Shown here: positions 8,816 through 16,746 of the stretch, piece by piece
Layout of the letters: each line of letters opens with the position of its first letter
How positions within the stretch are numbered: the first letter of the stretch is position 1
DNA from: Clostridiales bacterium
Lineage (GTDB): Bacteria; Bacillota; Clostridia; Saccharofermentanales; DTU023
Reading direction: 5' to 3'
Assembly: GCA_028724525.1 (NCBI GenBank)
Contig: JAQYCV010000044.1
Coordinates: 1 to 64,000 of the forward strand
Length of the DNA: 64,000 bases
Program-made: the position numbers and the translations under genes
The notes under the pieces: generated by a model
Database searches by the model: none
The model's input: the letters and a program-made list of their open reading frames with translations, nothing else
Told to the model about the DNA's origin: nothing

Positions 8816-8943
8816 ATATAAACTCCTTGGAGGATTGTTCAGTCCTCAGGGGACTCAATATTTAAGGCGCTAGAGGACATTATAAGGAAATCAGCAAAAC
8901 AAATCAGCAAAAAACAGCCAAAGTAAAAACTTTGTTAATTTGC
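8816..8943 (-). promoter_or_regulatory. Leader region upstream of pyrE with hairpin and candidate -10
   Basis: On the minus strand this 128-bp gap has a weak hairpin (CAAAGT/ACTTTG) with a following T-run just after pyrD, a perfect TATAAT -10 hexamer at about 8878-8883, and then a hairpin AGTCC-CCTGA-GGACT at 8841-8855, about 15 bases before the pyrE Shine-Dalgarno. The loop and 3' stem (CCTGAGG) resemble, but do not match, the PyrR-binding consensus ARUCCNGNGAGGYU. GAGGA in the hairpin can alternatively pair with TCCTC next to the ribosome-binding site. Regulation by pyrimidines is an inference. Confidence 0.4.
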
Positions 8944-9858
8944 TCAAGACTTCCAGTAATTAAGCCCGCCAATCCATGTATCCCAAGAAGAAATTTGCAG
9001 TTTTTCCCGGCTTTCTTGCACTTCTTCAAGGACTCTATGAGCTAAATGAACATCGGCAAAGTTAGCAGACCCAATTTGCACAACCCGAGCGCCAGCTAGC
9101 ATAAATTCCAAAACATCCCGACCAGTCTGGATGCCCCCTAGGCCAATGATGGGAATATCAACTGCTTGATAGACTTGAGCAACCATGCGCAGGGCCAGAG
9201 GCTTAATACAAGGCCCTGATAAACCTCCCGTATTGTTCTGCAAAACGGGTCTCCGCGTGTTCAGATCGATGGCCATGCCCAGGAAGGTGTTGACTAAAGA
9301 AACAGCATCGGCTCCCCCCTCTTGCGCAGCTAAGGCACAAGAAACAATATCAGTGACATTGGGCGTCAGCTTAGCGATGAGGGGAAAATCCACAACCCCT
9401 TTACAGGCAGCTGTGACTTGACGAATAAGCTCAGGGCTTGTACCTAAAGCCATTCCTCCTTTTTTGACATTGGGGCAAGAAAGGTTAAGTTCAATGGCAA
9501 AAATATCCTGATCCTGCAGACGTTCACAGAGTTGAACGTAATCATCGACACTATTCCCAGCGATATTAACAATAACTGCAGGATGATGGGTCCGCATGAA
9601 GGGTAGCTGGTCGCATAAGAATCTATCAATGCCAGGGTTCTGCAGGCCAATGGCATTTAAGAGGCCAGAGGGCGTTTCCACAACTCGTGGCGGCGGATTA
9701 CCCAGCCGGGGCTCCAGCGTGACCGTCTTAGAGATGAGAGCCCCCCACAGACCAAGGTCTTGATAAGTAGCCGCTTCTTGCCCAAAAGCAAAGCAACCAG
9801 AGGCTGGCATCAAGGGGTTAGATAGGGTTTTACCAAAGAGTTCAATACTGTGATCCAT
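8944..9858 (-). CDS. pyrD: Dihydroorotate dehydrogenase B, catalytic subunit
   Basis: FMN-containing catalytic subunit of class 1B dihydroorotate dehydrogenase, which oxidises dihydroorotate to orotate using NAD+ through PyrK. The 304-aa length is normal. Visible motifs: MPASGCFAFG near the N-terminus, the ELNLSCPNVKKGG segment with the catalytic cysteine typical of class 1, AKLTPNVTDI, and the phosphate-binding IIGLGGI and GARVVQIGSANF regions. The partner PyrK is encoded 34 bp upstream in the same orientation, which settles the 1B subclass. Confidence 0.97.
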   Translation of the reverse strand: MDHSIELFGKTLSNPLMPASGCFAFGQEAATYQDLGLWGALISKTVTLEPRLGNPPPRVVETPSGLLNAIGLQNPGIDRFLCDQLPFMRTHHPAVIVNIAGNSVDDYVQLCERLQDQDIFAIELNLSCPNVKKGGMALGTSPELIRQVTAACKGVVDFPLIAKLTPNVTDIVSCALAAQEGGADAVSLVNTFLGMAIDLNTRRPVLQNNTGGLSGPCIKPLALRMVAQVYQAVDIPIIGLGGIQTGRDVLEFMLAGARVVQIGSANFADVHLAHRVLEEVQESREKLQISSWDTWIGGLNYWKS

Positions 9859-9892
9859 ATAAACTTACCTAACTTTCTTTGAGCCTGCCCCA

Positions 9893-10687
9893 TTAGTCAG
9901 TAGGAAATACCAGTCGTCTACCGTCAAAAACAGGGCCCTCTAGGCAGCAACGGACTCTTGATATGTCTCCGTTTTCCGCCCTAACATCTACACTACAACC
10001 TGCACACAAGCCAAGACCACAGGCCATGTTTTCCTCCAAAGATAATTGGCAGTCTACTTGCTTTTTACGGGCAAAATCTCTGACAAACGTGAGTAAGGGC
10101 ATAGGGCCACAGGCAGCCAGCAAAGTCTTGCTGGAAAAGCTCCGATCAGCTGCGAAATTTTCAAGGCAGGCGCCCGCATGGCCGGTGAAATCTAAACCAC
10201 CCTGGTCCGAGGAAAAATAGACTTCACTTTCAAGAGGGGCAAAAAGCTCCCGAGGGTAGGCCTCCCTTTCTGACCGGAAGCCACAAATGAGATAGGTCTG
10301 TATTCCTTGTTGCTTGCAGGCGTGCAAGAGTTCATAAAGTGGAAAGATGCCAGAACCTCCACCTACAGCTATTAGCTCTTCATAGCCATCTAGACGGAAG
10401 CCCTGCCCCAAGGGCGCATGCACCTTAACCGCCTGGCCCAGGGAGAGTTGAGTCAAGTAAAGGCTTCTAGGGCCTACCACTTTGACCCCCAAGCAGATTT
10501 CGCCCTGGTCTGGATCTTGTGCCATGAGGCCAAAGGGGCGAAAAATGTAACCTCCGCAATCTACTTCTAAGAATTGGCCGGGCTGGAATTGACCTGCCAA
10601 CTCAGGACTAGAAAATTTTAAGAGATAAGAGTCAGGACTCAGCTGAGCTTTGTCCTTGAGATAGATTGTGTATTCCAGTTCTTTCAC
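9893..10687 (-). CDS. pyrK: Dihydroorotate dehydrogenase B, electron transfer subunit
   Basis: 264-aa FAD and [2Fe-2S] subunit that passes electrons from the PyrD FMN to NAD+. The N-terminal ferredoxin-reductase-type FAD domain has FRPFGLM; the nucleotide-binding domain has AVGGGSGIFPLY; the C-terminal cluster motif is CGLGLCAGC plus a later Cys (RVRCC), the C-x4-C-x2-C-xn-C pattern of the family. The start is a GTG at 10687 with GGAGCG seven bases upstream. It sits between pyrF and pyrD in the operon. Confidence 0.96.
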   Translation of the reverse strand: MKELEYTIYLKDKAQLSPDSYLLKFSSPELAGQFQPGQFLEVDCGGYIFRPFGLMAQDPDQGEICLGVKVVGPRSLYLTQLSLGQAVKVHAPLGQGFRLDGYEELIAVGGGSGIFPLYELLHACKQQGIQTYLICGFRSEREAYPRELFAPLESEVYFSSDQGGLDFTGHAGACLENFAADRSFSSKTLLAACGPMPLLTFVRDFARKKQVDCQLSLEENMACGLGLCAGCSVDVRAENGDISRVRCCLEGPVFDGRRLVFPTD

Positions 10688-10711
10688 GATTGCTCGCTCC
10701 TTGCCCTAGTC

Positions 10712-11647
10712 TTACAAAGCAGACCGCAAATCATCGCGCATTTTAAGGGCCGCCCGGCGTGTCGCTTGAGCAAAATCCTGACCCCGGCTAGCTTCTTTTT
10801 GCCAGGCCAACATTAAACTACGGGACGCGTTAACCAGGCCTCCCCTGCCAGCCTGAAAGCCAGCCAAGGCATCACGGGCACTGGCGCCCTGGGCACCATA
10901 GCCAGGAATAAGAAAGATTTGTCTAGGCATACGCTTTCTCAATTCCTTGGCTTGGTCAGGCCAAGTTGCGCCTACTACTGCACCTACTGAAGAGAAGTCC
11001 TGACCTGCATCCAGGCTCTCCCCCCACTGGGCAACGAGATCCGCCATAGCCTCGTAAACTTTACGTCCATCTGCCAAGTTCAAATCTTGCAGGTCACCCG
11101 CGGAAGGGTTAGAAGTCCTCACTAGGATGAAAACCCCCTTATTTGAGACGCGACAGGCTTGGAGGAAGGGCTCGATTCCATCTATACCCAAATAGGCGTT
11201 CAGGGTGACGGCATCGGCATCCATAGCTGCGTACTCTATTTCTCCAGAGCTTGTCCCGGACAGAGGACTAGTTCCTAAACTTGCTCGTGCATAGGCTGCA
11301 GCCGTCGATCCTATGTCATTGCGTTTAGCATCCAGGATTGTCACATAGCCCAAAGACTTGGCATAGGCTAAAGACTCCCTTAAACAGTTCATGCCAGCTG
11401 GTCCGTATTGTTCATAGCAGGCAGACTGGAACTTAACGGCAGCGATGATGTCTTGCACTTCTGTAAGAATAGCCCTATTAAAAGCCAGAAATGCAGACGC
11501 CACCTGGTCTGCCCCTTCCTTGCCTTCTGCTTTTGCTTGGGCCAGCAAATGATCTGGCATATAGGAAAGATTGGGATCCAAACCTAAGAGGGAAGGATTC
11601 TGCTTTTCCTCAAGCTTACGGTTTAGGTTTTCAGCAAAACTAGTCAT
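10712..11647 (-). CDS. pyrF: Orotidine-5'-phosphate decarboxylase
   Basis: Last step of UMP synthesis, OMP to UMP. The 311-aa length and the active-site segment LDAKRNDIGSTA place it in the longer OMP decarboxylase subfamily found in many bacteria, not the ~230-aa form. I chose the ATG at 11647 (MTSFAENL) because it overlaps the pyrC stop by 8 bp; the longer frame up to 11725 would run inside pyrC and add unconserved residues. Other conserved parts seen: LGLDPN near the N-terminus, AVKFQSACYEQYG and FLIPGYGAQG. Confidence 0.95.
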   Translation of the reverse strand: MTSFAENLNRKLEEKQNPSLLGLDPNLSYMPDHLLAQAKAEGKEGADQVASAFLAFNRAILTEVQDIIAAVKFQSACYEQYGPAGMNCLRESLAYAKSLGYVTILDAKRNDIGSTAAAYARASLGTSPLSGTSSGEIEYAAMDADAVTLNAYLGIDGIEPFLQACRVSNKGVFILVRTSNPSAGDLQDLNLADGRKVYEAMADLVAQWGESLDAGQDFSSVGAVVGATWPDQAKELRKRMPRQIFLIPGYGAQGASARDALAGFQAGRGGLVNASRSLMLAWQKEASRGQDFAQATRRAALKMRDDLRSAL

Positions 11648-12920
11648 GAGTGCTAGTCCTTTCATATGTGATCTTGCCCTTCCAGAAGGTATAGGCAATG
11701 GAACCGGTCGTGGTTCTGCCTGCAAAAGGTGTGTTTCTAGCCTTGGAAGCGAATGTATCAGGATCTATAATTTCTGATTTATGAGGGTCAAAGAGGCAGA
11801 GATTAGCAGGATTACCCAGCCGCAAAGAGCGGTCTCCTAAAGATAAGAGTTCAGCAGGCGCTTGGGTGAAGCGCGCAACCAGGGCACTGAGATCCAGGCC
11901 CTCTTGCAGGTACAAGCAATCGTAACTCAGGGCAAAGGCATGCTCCAGGCCCACAATACCATTTTTAGCCAGAGCAATATCTGAGCCTTTCTCTTCTTGG
12001 CTATGAGGGGCATGGTCTGTGGAAATCATCTCAATCGTCCCCTCTTTCACTGCGTCTAAGATGGCCGAGCGGTCCTCTTCACGGCGGAGGGGAGGATACA
12101 TCTTAGCATTGGCGCCCTGGGATTTAACCGCCTCTTCTGTAAGCAAGAAATAATGGGGGCAGGTGTCTGCCGTAACCGGGGCTCCTTGCTGCTTGGCCCA
12201 ACGCAAGAGGTCTACAGACTCCTTGCAGGATAGGTGGCAGAGGTGGATAGGCAAGTTGTATTCCATAGCCAGGAGAATATCGCGAGCCACACAGATAGAT
12301 TCCGCTGCTCGGGGCATGCCTTTTAAGCCTAAGGCCTCTGCAACTGGGCCAGCATTCATGGCCTTGCCCCGCGCTAAGTCACTATCTTCCGGATGGTCGA
12401 TGACCGGCAGTTGATACTTACTTGCCTCTTGCAGGCACTGGAGCAGAATATCCGCGTTTGCGATAGGGCGACCATCATCCGTAACGCCACCAGCGCCAGC
12501 AGCCTTCAGTTCTGCGTAAGATGATAGGCTTTGGCCCTTTTCACCCATAGTTGCCGCGGCAATAGGAAGGACTTGAGCAAAGCCCTCGCCTTCTGCTTTC
12601 TCTATCATATAGCGGACAATTTCAGGCTGGTCACAGATAGGTGTAGTGTTAGGCATGGCGCATACCAACACAAAGCCACCTTTGCTGGCAGCCTTGGTAC
12701 CACTGACAATGTCTTCTTTATAGGTTTGACCGGGATCACGCAGATGGGTATGAACATCTATAAAGCCGGGAAAAGCCAATAAAGTTTGACCGGAGATTTC
12801 CTTATCAGCTGGGCCAGACAGGCGTTCAACGAACAGGCCATCTTCTATCAAGAGATCTTGGACCTGGTCAAGGCTTTGAAAGGGATCTACTACGCGGACA
12901 TCATGTATCGCTATCTTCAT
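11640..12920 (-). CDS. pyrC: Dihydroorotase
   Basis: Zinc metalloenzyme interconverting carbamoyl-aspartate and dihydroorotate. Metal ligands appear as FIDVHTHLRDPG near residue 60, HLCHLS and STDHAPHS. The 426-aa length fits the class I (PyrC/AllB-like) family. I chose ATG 12920 (MKIAIHDV) because GGAGAG lies 7 bases upstream; the longer frame to 12983 lacks a Shine-Dalgarno and would include the promoter. It is the first gene of the pyrimidine group here. carAB and pyrB, which usually accompany it, are not in the window. Confidence 0.96.
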   Translation of the reverse strand: MKIAIHDVRVVDPFQSLDQVQDLLIEDGLFVERLSGPADKEISGQTLLAFPGFIDVHTHLRDPGQTYKEDIVSGTKAASKGGFVLVCAMPNTTPICDQPEIVRYMIEKAEGEGFAQVLPIAAATMGEKGQSLSSYAELKAAGAGGVTDDGRPIANADILLQCLQEASKYQLPVIDHPEDSDLARGKAMNAGPVAEALGLKGMPRAAESICVARDILLAMEYNLPIHLCHLSCKESVDLLRWAKQQGAPVTADTCPHYFLLTEEAVKSQGANAKMYPPLRREEDRSAILDAVKEGTIEMISTDHAPHSQEEKGSDIALAKNGIVGLEHAFALSYDCLYLQEGLDLSALVARFTQAPAELLSLGDRSLRLGNPANLCLFDPHKSEIIDPDTFASKARNTPFAGRTTTGSIAYTFWKGKITYERTSTHD

Positions 12921-12940
12921 AAAAGCTCTCTCCGTATTTT

Positions 12941-12956
12941 CCTCAAGTATAGCATG
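12941..12956 (-). promoter_or_regulatory. Candidate promoter for the pyrC-pyrE genes (extended -10)
   Basis: On the minus strand TGCTATACT, an extended -10 (TGN + TATACT, the hexamer at 12946-12951), lies about 25 bases before the pyrC start. I see no good -35 at 16-18 bases. The 90-bp gap after alr also carries a spaced inverted repeat GCGGAT/ATCCGC (12957 and 13001). This suggests pyrC starts its own transcript, though readthrough from the ornithine operon is possible. Confidence 0.45.
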
Positions 12957-13010
12957 CGGATAAGGAAAAACTGGGATCTTCATTCAACATAGCTAGAAGA
13001 ATCCGCACTT

Positions 13011-14210
13011 TTAGTCGATGTAAATTCGCGGGACCCGGGGGCCGATATTGCAGAACAACTCGTAGGGAATGGTGCCCACTAAGTCAGCCTGATAGTCAAC
13101 CTGCAAGTCTTTTTGCTCGTTATCACCAAAGATCAAAACTTGATCACCCACTTGGGCTTCTGGACAATTGCTTAAGTCGCACATACACCGGTCCATACAA
13201 ATTTTGCCGACCTGGGGCACTAAATGATCATGGACTAAGAACTTAACCTGATTGGATAGCGAGCGGTTTAAGCCATCCGCATAACCAGCCTCAACGATCC
13301 CCACCCGCATTTTATTCGCGGCTAGATAGCTGTGACCATAGCTGATACCTTCGCCAGCATTCACTTCACGGATTGCCGAAATCCGGCCCTTGAAATTCAT
13401 GACATATCTCAGATCAATCTCTTCATTCATCCAGTCACCATCGCGTGAGCCATACACCATAATGCCTGTCCGGACCATGGAAAAATCAAGTTCAGGACAG
13501 GTCAGGCTCGCCGCAGAATTGGAGCAATGAATAAGCGGAATGGGACATCCTGCCAGGTCAAGAGCTTCTTTTACAGCCACAAAGCGCTGGACTTGACGCT
13601 GGAAATAAGCTAAATCCGTGTGAGGGTTAGTGGCAAAATGTGTATAGAGCCCCTCTATTTCCATTTGAGGGTAAGCCGCCAGATCTCTTTGCAGGGCTAA
13701 AATATCATGAATTGTGGACTCTCGCTCTTCTGCACTGGCGGTCCTAAAACCGTGGCGAGACATCCCCGTATCAAGCTTGAGATGTAGATGGATCTTATAA
13801 TCCTCCGGTACAGCTTTAACTGCATCCCTTGGAGTTTCTTCTAAGGCCTGGGCTAACTCCAGGGCCGCTTGGCGAGAGGAAACCGTCTGCCTTAAGTTGT
13901 AGCGATAAAGCCAGGAGGCTCTGCTAGGGCTAGTAGGGCCTAAAATTAAGATAGGGACTTTTATACCCGCTTCTCGAAGCTCAACGGCCTCGCTCAGGCA
14001 ACCGACGGCAAAGAATTCCACGCCTTCTGCCTGGCAGGTCTGGGCCACCCTGACCGCACCATGCCCATAGGCATTGGCTTTCACCACAGGACAAAGTTTG
14101 ACACCTGGCTTAAGCTTCTTCCGTATAGCCTTTAGGTTATGGCGAAGATTGGCTAAAGAGATCTCCGCCACAACCCTTTGGTCATTGAGCTCAAGTAATG
14201 ATGTATCCAT
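13011..14210 (-). CDS. alr: Alanine racemase
   Basis: PLP-dependent fold-type III racemase interconverting L- and D-alanine. The PLP lysine is in VVKANAYGHG, the catalytic tyrosine region is ISYGHSY, and the C-terminal beta domain has KICMDRCMCDLS. Length 399 aa is normal. It is the last gene of the ornithine operon, 30 bp after orr. The ornithine pathway releases alanine with the D configuration, so this enzyme may convert it to L-alanine for transamination, as well as supply D-alanine for peptidoglycan. It is distinct in sequence from the neighbouring Orr racemase, so it is not a tandem duplication. Confidence 0.93.
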   Translation of the reverse strand: MDTSLLELNDQRVVAEISLANLRHNLKAIRKKLKPGVKLCPVVKANAYGHGAVRVAQTCQAEGVEFFAVGCLSEAVELREAGIKVPILILGPTSPSRASWLYRYNLRQTVSSRQAALELAQALEETPRDAVKAVPEDYKIHLHLKLDTGMSRHGFRTASAEERESTIHDILALQRDLAAYPQMEIEGLYTHFATNPHTDLAYFQRQVQRFVAVKEALDLAGCPIPLIHCSNSAASLTCPELDFSMVRTGIMVYGSRDGDWMNEEIDLRYVMNFKGRISAIREVNAGEGISYGHSYLAANKMRVGIVEAGYADGLNRSLSNQVKFLVHDHLVPQVGKICMDRCMCDLSNCPEAQVGDQVLIFGDNEQKDLQVDYQADLVGTIPYELFCNIGPRVPRIYID

Positions 14211-14240
14211 ATTCCCTCCCGGACTAATCCTTAGGACCAG

Positions 14241-15302
14241 CTAGTAGATTTCCTTGTGGACATAAGGAGAAGTAGCAAGGCGCAATAGGCAAGCGTAATC
14301 TAAACTGAAGTTAAGGGTTTGACCTACTGCAAGCTCTCCCCTATAGTCTGAAACATTATAAATGCTATGATCAGAAGAGTTACCTAAAAATTCTATGCCC
14401 TTCTCTAAAGGTTGGAGACTAGATGGGTCTACATCCTGTGCACCGATCGCTAAAATCACGCGTTTTAAATAGCCTCGGTCTTCAAAAGAAACCGCTTGTC
14501 CTAAAGCATTCAGGCCGACTTGTCCCTCCGGCAAGGAGTCTTTCGTCTTCGCTTCAATAATTTCCGCTCTGAGCGAAAAGACATCTTGATACATACCGGG
14601 GAGGTTTTGCCCATAGGACGTTTCCCGTCCTAAAAGCAGGGCTTCACCAATACGCAAATGATTAACTTTAGCAGGCAATTTTGCTTGATTCAGTAGGTAG
14701 AGACTACCGGAGTTTCCCCCAGAAACATATTCTAATTCCAGCTGATAGCTTTCTTCCAAGTAGGAGGCAAAGGCACTCATGGTCTGCATCTTGGCTTCAT
14801 CGGGAATCACTCCACCGTAGCAATTGAAGTTGGCCCCTATCCCTACCAACTTGACGCCTTTAAGTCCTTGGGCCAGTTTAACCAGGTCTTCCGCTTCAGC
14901 TAAGTCCGCCCCCTCCCTCCGGTCACCCATCTCAAGCATCAAAATAATCTTATGCGCCTTGCCTTGTGCCAAGGCCGCCTCTGACAAGGCAGCGATCGTC
15001 TGGGCCTCTGAGTTCAAACTGATATCACAGAGACTCACAACCTGGTCAAGCTCAGACAACATGGGCAGGCGGAGCAAGAGACTATCCTTGGCATACTTGC
15101 GTAAGACAGCAAAGTTCTCCAGCCGAGAATCAGCCAAATATCTCAAGTCATGTTCAGCTAAGATTTTGACTAGGGGTTCATAGGCCCCAATACCCTTGGT
15201 GACAAAATGTACTTTTTTAGCTTGCTGGGCAAAGGCCTGGCTCAAAGCCTGGGCATTAGCGATAAACTTTTCCCGATTGATAAGTAGGCAGGGATTCTTC
15301 AT
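14241..15302 (-). CDS. orr: Ornithine racemase
   Basis: PLP-dependent racemase of the alanine/ornithine racemase family that makes D-ornithine from L-ornithine, the entry step of oxidative ornithine breakdown. The N-terminal barrel has the PLP lysine in VHFVTKGIGA; IGANFNCYGG and YVSGGNSGSL are further barrel motifs. At 353 aa it matches the Orr family and is shorter than Alr. The location directly behind the GlmL-type gene and oraE supports ornithine as substrate rather than alanine. Confidence 0.9.
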   Translation of the reverse strand: MKNPCLLINREKFIANAQALSQAFAQQAKKVHFVTKGIGAYEPLVKILAEHDLRYLADSRLENFAVLRKYAKDSLLLRLPMLSELDQVVSLCDISLNSEAQTIAALSEAALAQGKAHKIILMLEMGDRREGADLAEAEDLVKLAQGLKGVKLVGIGANFNCYGGVIPDEAKMQTMSAFASYLEESYQLELEYVSGGNSGSLYLLNQAKLPAKVNHLRIGEALLLGRETSYGQNLPGMYQDVFSLRAEIIEAKTKDSLPEGQVGLNALGQAVSFEDRGYLKRVILAIGAQDVDPSSLQPLEKGIEFLGNSSDHSIYNVSDYRGELAVGQTLNFSLDYACLLRLATSPYVHKEIY

Positions 15303-15341
15303 TTTTTCTCATTTCTTTTTTAACGAGCAGCAAATTTTTAT

Positions 15342-16709
15342 TTACTGAACTTGGGCGGGATTGAGACCCAGGCTCTTTACGAGTAAGCGTAGAGCCGCTG
15401 TAGGCCAGGTTTGGGATAATACGCCTAGCGAGGCCATAATATAATCCTGATCCAGAAGCACTTCAACCTTTTCACTTGGCAATAGCAAATTCCGCTTAGG
15501 TTTTGCTAAAAGTTTTTGTAATATATCACGGCCATGGGGCAAACGGGTTAAGGCCCCACCCGTGCCGATCGCAAACTTTATACTACTCAGGTCCTTGCCG
15601 CTAATGAAGCGTTGCATACCTGACACTGTAAACAGCTCTTTCCAAGAGCCTACATGGCGTTCTAAGGCCAACTCCCCGGCTTTTTGAGTCAAGCACTCGG
15701 CTATTTCTAACTCTCCAGGGCTTTGGGGAATCTTTGGCATATCAGACAAGGAGTCTTTTATATCCTTAAAAACGTGTTTTTCATTTTCTGAAAAATGTTC
15801 ATAGACGTGAAAACGGTTTACGAAAACACCCAAATCACCTTCTACCGTGCGCTTAGCAAAAGGCTCACCCTGGACCATAAACTCCACATGATAGGGATTA
15901 TTCTCGGCCACAGAATGCAAATCTGTTGTGGCACCACCAACATCCATCACTAGGAGATCACCCAAATAGGCCTGTAGGAGAATAGCCGCTTCCATAACAG
16001 CTCCAGGTGTGGGCATGATGGCACCGTCCACCATCTCTCTGATCCGGCCCATACCTGGTGAGTGCACAATATTTTCTTGGAAGACTTCATGGATAAGGCT
16101 TCGTGCTGGCAAGATATTTAGCTCATCCAGAGAGGGATAAACGTTTTCGGTAATGAACACCTTGACCCCATAAGACTCACCTAAGTCCGCTATATCCTCG
16201 TGATTTGCAATATTACCTGCATAAATTAGGGGAATCTCAGGAAATTTTTGCATGACTAATTCTACATTATAGAGGGCGGTATCTCTTTCCCCATAATCAG
16301 TACCACCTGCTATAAAAATAATATTAGGTCTTAACTCGGAAATTTTGCGTAAATCTGACTTGCGCATTTTTCCTGAAGTGACATATTTGAGCACGGCACC
16401 TGAGCCCAAGCAGGCTTCCCTGGCTGCTCTGACAGTCATGTCATAGACCAGTCCGTGGACAGTCATTCTCAGGCCACCTGCTGCGGAGGAGGAAGCCAAC
16501 ATCTTGCGCCAGCTAAGCTCTGAAACACCTAAGTTATCACGCAAAGCTCCCAGAGCCTCCTGAAGGCCCTGGGAGACATCGCCGGCTTCTACGGTCGTGG
16601 GGGCTTGCCCCTGTCCAAGAAACACGGGTTCTCTGGTATCAAGACGGTCAAAGGCATTAATGACAGTCGTTGTACTCCCGATTTCTGCAACTAAGGCATC
16701 AATGATCAT
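15342..16709 (-). CDS. GlmL/MutL-family protein, probable reactivator of the B12 mutase
   Basis: 455-aa protein of the glutamate mutase GlmL (MutL) family, an ASKHA-fold ATPase group found beside adenosylcobalamin-dependent carbon-skeleton and amino mutases. The N-terminal phosphate-binding segment is VAEIGSTTTV; a second ATPase motif is LLVMDVGGATTDLHSV, and FAIGTGGALTRL is near the C-terminus. The homologous gene is a regular member of clostridial ornithine clusters. A reactivating role (exchange of damaged cobalamin from OraE) is inferred from relatives such as diol dehydratase reactivases. It starts 37 bp after oraE. Confidence 0.9.
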   Translation of the reverse strand: MIIDALVAEIGSTTTVINAFDRLDTREPVFLGQGQAPTTVEAGDVSQGLQEALGALRDNLGVSELSWRKMLASSSAAGGLRMTVHGLVYDMTVRAAREACLGSGAVLKYVTSGKMRKSDLRKISELRPNIIFIAGGTDYGERDTALYNVELVMQKFPEIPLIYAGNIANHEDIADLGESYGVKVFITENVYPSLDELNILPARSLIHEVFQENIVHSPGMGRIREMVDGAIMPTPGAVMEAAILLQAYLGDLLVMDVGGATTDLHSVAENNPYHVEFMVQGEPFAKRTVEGDLGVFVNRFHVYEHFSENEKHVFKDIKDSLSDMPKIPQSPGELEIAECLTQKAGELALERHVGSWKELFTVSGMQRFISGKDLSSIKFAIGTGGALTRLPHGRDILQKLLAKPKRNLLLPSEKVEVLLDQDYIMASLGVLSQTWPTAALRLLVKSLGLNPAQVQ

Positions 16710-16746
16710 GCAGTTAATCTTTCTAGCTGTGAACAGAGCATGCGCT

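Noticed and set aside
13011-15302. Tandem duplication of an alanine racemase gene
   Set aside because: Alr and Orr differ in length, motifs and domain ends; they are different families with distinct roles.
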